This document shows positions 26,222 through 33,510 of a stretch of 64,000 bases of DNA, in pieces (the first letter of the stretch is position 1; each line of letters begins with the position of its first letter). Source of the stretch: an uncultured Candidatus Melainabacteria bacterium (lineage in GTDB: Bacteria > Cyanobacteriota > Vampirovibrionia > Gastranaerophilales > Gastranaerophilaceae); assembly GCA_949927415.1 (NCBI GenBank), contig CATLFB010000002.1, forward strand, positions 310,001 through 374,000, given 5' to 3'. Made by a program: the position numbers and the translations under genes. Below the pieces are notes generated by a model. The model saw only the letters and a program-made list of their open reading frames with translations, was not told the DNA's origin and made no database searches.

Positions 26222-26467
26222 TTATTTTACTGTTCCGGTAAAAGGAAGTTTAATCAGCTGTTCAATGTTTTTCATCTGTGCCATCACAAATCCTAAACAG
26301 CATGTCGGGCTTTGTGCGGAAAATCTTTCGTATTTGTTTGCCAGGTTCGGCTTAAAATAAATGCGGTTATTCTCTTTAATTGCACCGATTAGTTGCTTTG
26401 CCTGTTTTATCCTGTTTCCGCTGAAAGCCGGAGATTTTCCGTTTGGTTGTACTGCTGAAATTGTCAT
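26222..26467 (-). CDS. Small tagged protein of unknown function
   Basis: 81 residues starting MTISAVQPNGKSPAFSG, one of the proteins sharing the short N-terminal motif. After the tag come RIKQAKQLIGAIKENNRIYFK and a region with two cysteines (SPTCCLGFVMAQ). It is basic overall and has no clear membrane segment. GGAGG lies seven bases before the ATG. Function unknown. Confidence 0.6.
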   Translation of the reverse strand: MTISAVQPNGKSPAFSGNRIKQAKQLIGAIKENNRIYFKPNLANKYERFSAQSPTCCLGFVMAQMKNIEQLIKLPFTGTVK

Positions 26468-26541
26468 TATATTTCCTCCATATTTTGTTTAAAACTCTTG
26501 AATAAAAAATTTGCGTTTATTCAACAATTTATTAAGGAAAT

Positions 26542-27495
26542 TTAACTTTCAATCAGCAAACTTGCGCCGATAACGCCTGCTGTGTTGCCCAATTGTGCCG
26601 GAACAACTTCAACAGCGGAGCCTGCGATTTTCATGGCGCGTTTTTTGAGAGTTTCGCATAACGGCTCAAGAAGTAAGTCTCCGGCATCAGCAACGCCGCC
26701 GCCGATGATGATTTTTTCAGGGTTCAAAAGGTTCACAACGCTTGCCAAACCTATTCCGATGTATTCGCCCATAATTGTGAAAATTCTTTGTGCAACAGGA
26801 TCGCCTGCTTTTGCGGCTTCACATACAATGTATGGTGTGATTGCGCCGCCGTTTGCCATTTCTCGGAATTTTGTAGACTTTCCGCCTTTGATGTAATCTT
26901 CTGCCATTGCAACAATTGAGGGGCCTGATGCAAAAGCTTCCAAACATCCTGTATCTCCGCAGCCGCAAATCGGGCCGTCGTGCATTTGGAGTTTTATGTG
27001 GCCGATTTCACCTGCCGCATTTGATGCGCCGCGAACAAGTTTGCCGTTAACAATCAAACCTGAGCCGATACCTGTTCCGACAGTTATACATATCATATTT
27101 TCGCATCCTTTGCCGGCGCCGTAGTTTAATTCGCCGAGTGCCGCGCATCTTACGTCGTTGTCTACGCGTGTCGGGATGTGGAATTCGTCTTCAATTAGTT
27201 TTGCAATCGGAACTTCTACCCAGCCCGGAATATTCGGCGCATTGCGCACGATTCCGGCTTTGTAGTCGACTTGACCCGGGAATCCGAATCCGATGCCTTC
27301 AATATCTTTTGTTGAAAGTTTTGTCTCTTTCATTAGGTCATAAATCGCCTGTTTGATGTTGTTTACGGTGTATTCATAGCCCATTTCGGCGCGTGTCGGA
27401 ACTGAATTTGAGTAAATTATATTGCCCTTGTCATCAACAAGCGCGATTTTTACGTTAGTTCCGCCAACATCTATTCCAATTCTGTTTTTAGCCAT
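26542..27495 (-). CDS. ROK family sugar kinase (glucokinase-like), copy 2
   Basis: 317 residues. Seen: RIGIDVGGTNVKIALVD phosphate loop, RVDNDVRCAALGE near 115, NAAGEIGHIKLQ near 162 and zinc motif GPICGCGDTGCLEAFAS near 175. The two motif sets match bacterial glucokinases of the ROK type more cleanly than copy 1 does. It stands alone on the minus strand between small tagged genes. AGGGGAG lies upstream of the ATG. Having two ROK kinases suggests either different sugars or one kinase and one regulator; neither has an N-terminal HTH, so both look catalytic. Confidence 0.88.
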   Translation of the reverse strand: MAKNRIGIDVGGTNVKIALVDDKGNIIYSNSVPTRAEMGYEYTVNNIKQAIYDLMKETKLSTKDIEGIGFGFPGQVDYKAGIVRNAPNIPGWVEVPIAKLIEDEFHIPTRVDNDVRCAALGELNYGAGKGCENMICITVGTGIGSGLIVNGKLVRGASNAAGEIGHIKLQMHDGPICGCGDTGCLEAFASGPSIVAMAEDYIKGGKSTKFREMANGGAITPYIVCEAAKAGDPVAQRIFTIMGEYIGIGLASVVNLLNPEKIIIGGGVADAGDLLLEPLCETLKKRAMKIAGSAVEVVPAQLGNTAGVIGASLLIES

Positions 27496-27593
27496 TTCTT
27501 ATCTCCCCTTTTTTAAACTTATGTATTTATTTTAAGACAAACATAGAATTTTTGAAACAGATTTTTTTAACTTTGCGCTTGATTTGAACACGG

Positions 27594-27620
27594 AAAAAGA
27601 CGACCGCAGCCGTCTTTTTC
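27594..27620. terminator. Terminator of the helical tagged-gene homologue
   Basis: AAAAAGACG-ACCGCAGC-CGTCTTTTTC, beginning about 23 bases past the 27644 stop; symmetric. Confidence 0.8.
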
Positions 27621-27643
27621 TTAAATTTACAAGATTTTTGAAT

Positions 27644-28582
27644 CTATGCTAATGTGCAAACAATTGCCTGAATGGTAGAGTTATCTTTTCCGAATACTTC
27701 TGACAAATTTTCTAAAATTTGGTTAAGATAAATTGTATTATCGTCCGAAAGTTTTTTCTGATTTAAGATTTTTCGGATTTCTTGGTCGAAGATTTCTTCT
27801 GCTTTGGCCTTGTTTCCCTGAGCTTTTGCGGATTCAAAAAGGGTTTCGAATGCATTTATTTTCTCCAATTTTGCTGCAGAGTTATCGTTAATTATTTCCA
27901 GCGCAAGTTTTTCTGCAGAAGAGTAATCTTGTTTAACCCATTTAATTTGAGCCAATGCCGATTTTGCACTTATCAAGTCTTCTTTAGATATAACTTCGCA
28001 GTATGTGGAAAGTATTTTTTCCATAACGGCATCTTGAAGAGTAATATTGTTTTCAAAAATGTTATCATCCACATCAAATCGCGTCATATATTTATGTATA
28101 TTGGCGTATGCTTCTTCGGTTGAAGAAGATGTCTTTTCAATCTCTTCAAAATCAGATAAGATGCGGGTTGTCTGTTCTGAATATGATAAATTTTTAACTT
28201 CATCAGCACTTAAAAATTTGTGCGGTTCTGTTTTTATTGCAGTTTCAGGTTCCGCTTTTGCTGAAGGGTTAATTTCAGTGTTTTCTGATACCGGTTTTTG
28301 CAAAGGTTCAGCGGCGGGCTTGACTTCCGGCACTTCTGTCTTAATTTCCGGTTTGATTTCGGGAGTTTCGGAACCTTTATTAAGCGACGGAACTTCCGGA
28401 GTTTCAGCTTTTTTAAGGTTTACGTCAGATTCTTTGGCTAAATTTTTTGCCGCATCTTCAGCTCCGCCCAAAAACTTTTGTATTCCTTTTCCTAAATGAC
28501 CTTTATATCCCAGATAACCCAGTCCTGCAAGGGCAACGGCGGCTGTGACTACACCTGCTGTAATTTTTTGGTTTTTGCTCAT
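27644..28582 (-). CDS. Helical protein of unknown function with a broken N-terminal tag
   Basis: 312 residues from the internal ATG. Order: a hydrophobic segment (AGVVTAAVALAGLGYLGYKG, about 9-28), a repetitive Pro/Lys/Glu linker (PEIKPEIKTEVPEVKP, about 60-120), then a long helical domain that looks TPR-like (AKSALAQIKWVKQDYSSAEKL). The good ribosome site lies about 100 bases upstream at another in-frame ATG (28684), and a TAA at codon 7 separates the two. The internal ATG has GGGA touching it, too close for an efficient start. The gene may thus be silenced or weakly expressed. Confidence 0.6.
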   Translation of the reverse strand: MSKNQKITAGVVTAAVALAGLGYLGYKGHLGKGIQKFLGGAEDAAKNLAKESDVNLKKAETPEVPSLNKGSETPEIKPEIKTEVPEVKPAAEPLQKPVSENTEINPSAKAEPETAIKTEPHKFLSADEVKNLSYSEQTTRILSDFEEIEKTSSSTEEAYANIHKYMTRFDVDDNIFENNITLQDAVMEKILSTYCEVISKEDLISAKSALAQIKWVKQDYSSAEKLALEIINDNSAAKLEKINAFETLFESAKAQGNKAKAEEIFDQEIRKILNQKKLSDDNTIYLNQILENLSEVFGKDNSTIQAIVCTLA

Positions 28583-28684
28583 TCCCTGATTTTCTGAAAC
28601 GTTAGTTTCAGGCTGTGATTTGTTTTCTTCTTGTTTGAAAGAAATTTTGTTAAAATGATTTGGTTAAATTGCTGAAAGTTTCAT
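28583..28684 (-). other. Original start and tag of the preceding gene, with in-frame TAA at codon 7
   Basis: From ATG 28684 (AAGGAG five bases upstream) the frame reads MKLSAI, stop (28664-28666), PNHFNKISFKQEENK and continues without further stops into MSKNQK at 28582. The tag of the protein at 26222 reads SAVQPN where this reads SAI-stop-PN, so TAA most likely replaced CAA (Gln). Confidence 0.75.
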
Positions 28685-28780
28685 GTTTACTCCTTGGTTT
28701 TGAATTATTTTTATATAAACATGAAAATAATCTTTTTTGCGGTCAATTTGTGGTTTTGTTGCAATAGTTTACAAAACGGA

Positions 28781-29176
28781 TTAAAGCTGTATTTTAGTTA
28801 TTTTGTTGTACAAAATTTCGATTTTTTTTATATCATCGTGTAAGTTCTTTTCAAATTCATTTATGCTTTTTTTAATCTCGTTAAGTCTACTCTCCAAATC
28901 GTCAAGATTGTTTTCAAAGTTGTTCTTGTTAAAAGGTTTATCCTTTCGGGTTTCGGCGGGATTGTTAAATTTGATATCTTCAAATTGAACATCCACTATG
29001 TCGGCAGTTTGTTTGATAATTTTTCTTTTTGGAGCGCAATTTATTATTTTATCAGGATTTAAAGCTTTTTGGCTTGCAAAATTGATTTTGTTTGTCTTGT
29101 ATTTGCCGGAATTTGCGGCATTATTTGGGGGTAATAGGCCGTTTATACAACAGGTCTGGATTGATGAAATTTTCAT
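28781..29176 (-). CDS. Small tagged coiled-coil protein
   Basis: 131 residues starting MKISSIQTCCINGLLPP, with the shared tag pattern and a later NKINFASQ. The rest is charged. The last 60 residues (LDDLESRLNEIKKSINEFEKN, then LHDDIKKIEILYNKITK) form a coiled coil. No signal peptide. It may work with its tagged neighbour at 27644. Function unknown. Confidence 0.6.
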   Translation of the reverse strand: MKISSIQTCCINGLLPPNNAANSGKYKTNKINFASQKALNPDKIINCAPKRKIIKQTADIVDVQFEDIKFNNPAETRKDKPFNKNNFENNLDDLESRLNEIKKSINEFEKNLHDDIKKIEILYNKITKIQL

Positions 29177-29282
29177 AATGGGTATTTTTCCAATTCTAAT
29201 TTTATTATTTGTTTTTATTCTAATATTCTAACACAAAAGAACTTTTTGCAGAGCCGGAAAACTTTATCATCAAATTCGCAAC

Positions 29283-29311
29283 AAAAAGACGGCCAATTTG
29301 GCCGTCTTTTT
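29283..29311 (-). terminator. Terminator of the GGGtGRT gene
   Basis: AAAAAGACGGCC-AATT-GGCCGTCTTTTT, a near perfect palindrome 25 bases after the stop; symmetric. Confidence 0.9.
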
Positions 29312-29335
29312 GAAAATATTTAAACGCTTTTATAA

Positions 29336-30340
29336 TTATTTGCTCAAAGCGCCTGCAACAGCAACTGCAACTGCAACAGTTGCACCAACCATCGGGTTGT
29401 TGCCCATGCCGATTACGCCCATCATTTCAACGTGAGCCGGAACTGATGATGAACCTGCAAATTGAGCATCACCGTGCATTCTGCCCATTGTATCTGTCAT
29501 ACCGTATGAAGCAGGACCTGCAGCAACGTTATCAGGGTGAAGAGTTCTGCCTGTACCGCCGCCTGATGCTACTGAGAAGTATTTTCTGTCGTTTTCATAA
29601 CACCATTTTTTGTATGTGCCTGCAACAGGGTGCTGGAATCTTGTCGGGTTAGTTGAGTTACCTGTAATAGATACGTCAACGCCTTCTTTAATCATGATTG
29701 CAACGCCTTCTGATACGTCATCTGCGCCGTAGCATTTAACTTTTGCTCTTTCGCCTTCTGAGAACGGAGTTTCTTTAACGATTTTCAATTCGCCTGTTTT
29801 GAAATCGTATTTTGTTTCAACAGCTGTGAAACCGTTGATTCTTGCGATAATGTAAGCCGCGTCTTTTCCAAGACCGTTCAAGATTACTCTCAAAGGTTCT
29901 TTTCTTACTTTGTTAGCGTTTCTTGCAATACCGATAGCACCTTCTGCAGCTGCGAAAGATTCGTGGCCTGCAAGGAAGCAGAAACATTTAGTTTCTTCTC
30001 TCAAAAGCATTGCGGCCAAATTACCGTGGCCGATACCAACCTGTCTTCTGTCGCCGACCGATCCCGGGATTGCAAATGCCTGCAAGCCCAAACCGATTGC
30101 TTCAGCGGCTTCTGCTGCTGATTTAACTTCTTTTTTCAACGCAATTGCACAACCTAATGTGTATGCCCAAACTGCGTTTTCGAATGCGATTGGCTGAATG
30201 CCTTTTACAATCGCATCAACATCAATTCCTTTTGATACGCACAAATCGCGTGCTTCTTCTAAAGATTTGAAACCGTATTCAGGCAAAACTTTTTTCAAAG
30301 AAGCTTCACGTCTGTCTTGTCCTTCAAATTTTATAGTCAT
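29336..30340 (-). CDS. GGGtGRT family protein
   Basis: About 334 residues. The family is named for a motif seen here as VASGGGTGRTLHPDN near 265. Other landmarks: IAFENAVWAYTLGCAIALKK near 50, VGIGHGNLAAMLLREE near 100 and HVEMMGVIGMGNNPMVG at the end. The start at 30340 is chosen because AAAGGA lies 10 bases upstream; a Met five codons earlier lies over the ribosome site. The family has no firm function, but it is regularly found beside a NifU-like iron-sulfur scaffold, as here (30485-31195). A role linked to iron-sulfur proteins is inferred. Confidence 0.88.
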   Translation of the reverse strand: MTIKFEGQDRREASLKKVLPEYGFKSLEEARDLCVSKGIDVDAIVKGIQPIAFENAVWAYTLGCAIALKKEVKSAAEAAEAIGLGLQAFAIPGSVGDRRQVGIGHGNLAAMLLREETKCFCFLAGHESFAAAEGAIGIARNANKVRKEPLRVILNGLGKDAAYIIARINGFTAVETKYDFKTGELKIVKETPFSEGERAKVKCYGADDVSEGVAIMIKEGVDVSITGNSTNPTRFQHPVAGTYKKWCYENDRKYFSVASGGGTGRTLHPDNVAAGPASYGMTDTMGRMHGDAQFAGSSSVPAHVEMMGVIGMGNNPMVGATVAVAVAVAGALSK

Positions 30341-30366
30341 AATTTTATTTCCTTTCATTAGTAATT

Positions 30367-30479
30367 GTGAAAAGTGAAAAGATATAGGTGAAAAGACCGC
30401 TACAGTGCTAACGCACTAAAATTATTTTTGAGCGAAGCGAACGAAATCGACCTTTCACTTCTCACCTTTCACTTTTCAC
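30367..30479. repeat. Small inverted-end intergenic element, copy 1
   Basis: About 113 bases with ends GTGAAAAGTGAAAAG and CCTTTCACTTTTCAC that are inverted copies of each other. Inside is GTGAAAAGACCG and a small hairpin AGTGC-TAA-CGCACT. It ends five bases from the stop of the NifU-like gene, inside the operon gap. Related elements lie at 35140 and 49890. Confidence 0.7.
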
Positions 30480-30484
30480 TAAAC

Positions 30485-31195
30485 CTATTCTTCTCTCGGG
30501 TCAATATATTTAACCGCGTCTGCAAATCTGCCGTAAGTACCGGTGAATTTTTTCATAGCTTCTGTTGCATCCATGCCTTTTTTAACAGCTTCCATGAATT
30601 TGCCGAGGTTTACAAACTGGTATCCGATAACTTCGTCATTTTTGTCTAAGCCGAGTTTCAAGATATAACCTTCTGTCAATGCAAGGTATCTTACGCCTTT
30701 TTGTTTAGTTGAGTGAATAGTACCTGTCATAGAGCAGAGGCCTTTGCCTAAATCTTCAAGACCTGCGCCGACCGGAAGACCGTTTTCTGAGAATGCAGAC
30801 TGAGTTCTTCCGTAAACGATTTGGAGGAACAATTCTCTCATTGCAACGTTAATAGCGTCGCAAACAAGGTCAGTATTCAAAGCTTCAAGGATTGTTTTGC
30901 CGGGCAAAATTTCGCCTGCCATTGCAGCAGAGTGAGTCATACCTGAACATCCGATAGTTTCAACAAGAGCTTCCTGAATAATACCGTTTTTAACGTTAAG
31001 AGTTAATTTGCAGGTACCCTGCTGAGGTGCGCAGCATCCGCAGCCGTGAGTTAAGCCTGAAATTTCTTCGATTTTTTTAACCTTAGTCCATTCGCCTTCC
31101 TGAGGGATAGGAGCAGGTTCACCTTTTACGCCGCGTTTAACACAGCACATTTGTTCTACTTCATGTGTAACTTGTATACGATCCAACATTTTCAT
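30485..31195 (-). CDS. NifU-like iron-sulfur cluster assembly scaffold
   Basis: 236 residues. The central part reads VETIGCSGMTHSAAMAGEILPGKTILEAL, the IscU/NifU-N fold with a conserved Cys. An N-terminal Cys-rich region HGCGCCAPQQGTCKL near 50 is an extra feature absent from ordinary IscU, as is QMCCVKRG near 16. The tail (KFMEAVKKGMDATEAMKKF) is helical. It would hold clusters in transit. It is the first gene of a unit with the GGGtGRT gene. Confidence 0.82.
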   Translation of the reverse strand: MKMLDRIQVTHEVEQMCCVKRGVKGEPAPIPQEGEWTKVKKIEEISGLTHGCGCCAPQQGTCKLTLNVKNGIIQEALVETIGCSGMTHSAAMAGEILPGKTILEALNTDLVCDAINVAMRELFLQIVYGRTQSAFSENGLPVGAGLEDLGKGLCSMTGTIHSTKQKGVRYLALTEGYILKLGLDKNDEVIGYQFVNLGKFMEAVKKGMDATEAMKKFTGTYGRFADAVKYIDPREE

Positions 31196-31221
31196 TACTC
31201 CCTTCGGTTATATACAAGATT

Positions 31222-31249
31222 ATTGTACGTGCTGAAAGGGGTTAGTCAA
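31222..31249 (-). promoter_or_regulatory. Promoter of the NifU-like/GGGtGRT operon
   Basis: On the minus strand TTGACT (31249-31244) and TACAAT (31227-31222), 16 bases apart, 27 bases before the ATG. Confidence 0.65.
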
Positions 31250-31290
31250 GAATTGTTTTTTATGCTATTATTACAAAAAAGGAATGTCTT

Positions 31291-31710
31291 ATGAAAAAAT
31301 CGGATTTGAATTTGAATGTTTTGAAAAAAAGACTTTCGACATTGAAAGAGTGTTATGAAGATTTGAACGCTCAGGAAGATGAAAAGATTAAGAATTACAT
31401 AAAAGATTCCTGTGTGCAAAGGTTTGAATACACCTATGAAACATCAAAAAAATTGATGAATAAATTCTTAAAAAAAGAGTATGACAAAACAGAAAAAGAT
31501 TTGACGATAAACAATATTTTCCGCGAAATGTTCGGGCTGGGGTTAATCAAAAACTTTGAAAACTGGACTGGTTATCGTGAAAAACGAAACCTGACATCTC
31601 ATGAGTATAACATTGAACTTACATATCCGATAATTGATATAATTCCGAATTTCATAGCGGATGTTGATTATTTGATTGAAAATTTTGAGAAAGTTTTGAC
31701 AGATGATTAA
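31291..31710 (+). CDS. HEPN-domain protein of a HEPN/MNT toxin-antitoxin pair (HI0074 type)
   Basis: 139 residues, all helical. The RNase-like motif of HEPN proteins is visible as RNLTSHEY (R-x4-H) near residue 114. The preceding region has FEYTYETSKKLMNKFLKKEY and NIFREMFGLGLIKNFENW, typical of the HI0074 nucleotidyltransferase-substrate family. In characterised homologues HEPN is the toxin and the MNT partner inactivates it by adding AMP near the active site. AAAGGA precedes the ATG. Its stop overlaps the start of the MNT gene by eight bases, as usual for such pairs. Confidence 0.88.
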   Translation: MKKSDLNLNVLKKRLSTLKECYEDLNAQEDEKIKNYIKDSCVQRFEYTYETSKKLMNKFLKKEYDKTEKDLTINNIFREMFGLGLIKNFENWTGYREKRNLTSHEYNIELTYPIIDIIPNFIADVDYLIENFEKVLTDD

Positions 31711-31990
31711 GGGTATAACCGAAAAAGAAGAAAAATTTATAAAAAATATTCTTGCAAAATATCCTTACGAATTTTTTGCCTACGGTTCACGTGTAAAAGG
31801 TGACTTTACAATGGCTTCTGACCTTGATGTGCTGCTTGTATCAGACGCTGAAGTTTTGCAATCAGATATTGAAAAACTCGAAACTGAATTCAATGAAAGT
31901 CTGATTCCGTATCGTGTAAACATCAGACAACGCTCTAAAATGGATGATTATTTTTATGAACTTATTGAAAAAGATTTGGTAAAAATTTAA
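31703..31990 (+). CDS. MNT-type minimal nucleotidyltransferase, antitoxin of the HEPN pair
   Basis: 95 residues. The pol-beta motif is clear: FAYGSRVKGDFTMASDLDVLLVSD near residues 26-49, with GS(x)10SDLD providing two metal-binding Asp. The third carboxylate is probably in PYRVNIRQRSKMDD. It is expected to AMPylate and neutralise the HEPN toxin. Length matches minimal nucleotidyltransferases. It is followed directly by the intergenic repeat B. Confidence 0.88.
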   Translation: MIKGITEKEEKFIKNILAKYPYEFFAYGSRVKGDFTMASDLDVLLVSDAEVLQSDIEKLETEFNESLIPYRVNIRQRSKMDDYFYELIEKDLVKI

Positions 31991-32008
31991 TCTTTTGTTT
32001 TTATTATA

Positions 32009-32646
32009 TCTACATGCGTAATAAACCCGTCACAATTTCACATTAACCGTCAGAAGACGTCGGCCTCTGCAAGCGCCTCCATCCTGCTTCTGAACTTCCA
32101 GCGCCTAATCCTTGCAAAAGCGGCTCCTGTATGACAGCCCCAATATGTCTGGATTATTCGGCTTTCCCGCACCTAGCGTTCGCTCCAAATCGCAGGAGCG
32201 GTTTTGCCGCTATCTTACTCGTCGGCGCTAAACGGGTTCCAAAGCATTGCTCCCCGCAACGCTTTTCACCCTCTGCCGACTCGCGCTCACTGCGGTGCTT
32301 CGGATGTGACGAGTTTCGTTCGCTTCCGCTCACTTCACGTAAGCGAAAATCCGTCTACGTGCCTAGCACCCGTAGTACCTCACCCGAATTTCTAACTTTC
32401 GCACCGCCAAAAGCGGGCTTAAGTTGAAATTACCTCTCACAAAACAATATTTAATTGTTTTGCTCGGCAGAGTCCTCTCCTCTACCAGGAGAGGGGATGC
32501 GACGATTGTCGCCGGATTTTGCAGGAAGCGTCAGAAGACGTCGGTCGTCCCCAGCGCCTCCGTCCTAATTCTGAATATCCAGCGCATAATTCTTGTAAAG
32601 CGGACTTCTTCTAATTCAGTTCCAATATGTCTACGTGCGTAGCACC
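32009..32646 (+). repeat. Long intergenic repeat, copy B
   Basis: Shares long words with copies A, C and D: TCACAATTTCACATTAACCG, CGTCAGAAGACGTCGG, CGACTCGCGCTCACT with GGTGCTTCGGATGTGACGAG, CTCACCCGAATTTCTAA, and a hairpin CCTCTCCTC-TACC-AGGAGAGG near 32474-32496. It contains the CGTCAGAAGACGTCGG module twice (near 32046 and 32527), so the block itself is built of repeats. Its right end runs into the 3' end of the TsaC gene. Most ORFs inside have no ribosome site. Confidence 0.78.
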
Positions 32647-33213
32647 ACCCTGGCGGAAGATTTTGATTTCATTGTCGAAAACGCCGGCGACTGTTGATTC
32701 CAAACCTTTGGCAAAATACCCGTAATCAGGTATTACTAAATCCGCCAAATCCTTCATATTTTCAAGCGCTTGTTCGTAAGTCTTTGCACTCGGCTGATGA
32801 GAAAGGTTCGCGCTCGTTGTTGCAAGAACATGTCCCGGTGCGATTTCACAGATTTCTTTGAAAATCTCGTTATCCGGAACGCGGATTCCGACAGTGTTCA
32901 TTCCCGATGTCACAAAGTCCGGCGTAAGCCCGCTTTTTTCAACAACGAGAGTGAGGGCGCCCGGAAAATATTTTTTGATAAGTTTTGAGGCTGTTTTTGA
33001 AAGCGGTTGTTTGACGTATTCAAGCAAGTGATATGCCTCATTCGACATTAAAATCAATGGTTTTTGCGCTTCGCGTTTTTTTATGTCGTAAATCTTTTTG
33101 ACGGCTTTTTCGTTATTCGGAAGGCAGCCAAGACCCCAGACCGTGTCGGTTACAAATGCGATAACACCGCCGTTTTCTAAAATTTTTCTTATTTCTTCTT
33201 TGTTTTCGAGCAT
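32611..33213 (-). CDS. Threonylcarbamoyl-AMP synthase (TsaC/Sua5/YrdC family)
   Basis: 200 residues. The YrdC fold makes threonylcarbamoyl-AMP from Thr, bicarbonate and ATP, for the t6A modification of tRNAs reading ANN codons. Seen: GGVIAFVTDTVWGLGCLPNN near 14, KKIYDIKKREAQKPLILM near 38 and FVTSGMNTVGIRVPDNE near 102. There is no C-terminal Sua5 domain. The last 10 or so residues (ATHVDILELN) are encoded by the end of repeat B, after the usual ending (KIFRQGG), so the tail is a graft that likely does not harm the enzyme. Confidence 0.9.
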   Translation of the reverse strand: MLENKEEIRKILENGGVIAFVTDTVWGLGCLPNNEKAVKKIYDIKKREAQKPLILMSNEAYHLLEYVKQPLSKTASKLIKKYFPGALTLVVEKSGLTPDFVTSGMNTVGIRVPDNEIFKEICEIAPGHVLATTSANLSHQPSAKTYEQALENMKDLADLVIPDYGYFAKGLESTVAGVFDNEIKIFRQGGATHVDILELN

Positions 33214-33235
33214 ATTCTTTTCCTTATTTTCCCAC

Positions 33236-33263
33236 TTGAAATTTTTATAATATAGGTTATAAT
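33236..33263 (+). promoter_or_regulatory. Promoter opposing tiny ORF 1 (antisense RNA promoter)
   Basis: TTGAAA (33236-33241), 16 bases, TATAAT (33258-33263). It points toward, and is antisense to, the tiny ORF at 33320-33400. The same motif pair with the same spacing occurs at the second tiny ORF locus. Confidence 0.7.
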
Positions 33264-33269
33264 AAAAAT

Positions 33270-33348
33270 ACAGGGTGGCAGTTACCAGCTGCCGGATACT
33301 CTTAGAAGGTCAACGGTTCTTAACTATTTAGTTTAGAGCCGTTTTTTA
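33270..33348 (+). ncRNA. Candidate antisense RNA (antitoxin-like) of locus 1
   Basis: Predicted from the promoter at 33236 and an intrinsic terminator at 33312-33348 (ACGGTTCTTAACTA / TAGTTTAGAGCCGT then TTTTTT). The RNA of about 75-80 bases has a second hairpin GGCAG-TTACCAG-CTGCC near its 5' end and is complementary to the 3' third of the tiny ORF and its 3' UTR. Ends are estimated. Confidence 0.5.
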
Positions 33349-33400
33349 ATATGTACAAAATCAAAAATATTAAAAATAAACTAATATTGAAGTTATCCAT
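33320..33400 (-). CDS. Tiny hydrophobic peptide 1 (candidate type I toxin)
   Basis: A 26-residue ORF, MDNFNISLFLIFLIL then YILKNGSKLNS: a short polar start, one hydrophobic helix (SLFLIFLILYIL) and a charged tail. AAAGGAGG lies five bases before the ATG, one of the strongest ribosome sites in the window. A small hairpin (CGGG-TTAGTT-CCCG) sits just upstream of it. The 3' end is covered by the candidate antisense RNA. This matches the plan of type I toxins, but the sequence resembles no named family that I recognise. Confidence 0.55.
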   Translation of the reverse strand: MDNFNISLFLIFLILYILKNGSKLNS

Positions 33401-33510
33401 ATCGACCTCCTTTCTAGTCGGGAACTAACCCGAAGGCCTACAACAAAATTGTCGGTCAGTTTCCAAGTAAAAAAAGTATCTTTTACCCTGTATTAAATTT
33501 TCAATGTTCA

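Noticed and set aside
12259-27495. One ROK protein as a transcription repressor
   Set aside because: Neither has an N-terminal helix-turn-helix and both keep the catalytic and zinc motifs.
32131-32642. ORFs inside repeat B resembling those in repeat A (LDYSAFPHLAFAPN and similar)
   Set aside because: Similarity follows the DNA repeat. Frames are not kept in C and D and no start signal is present.
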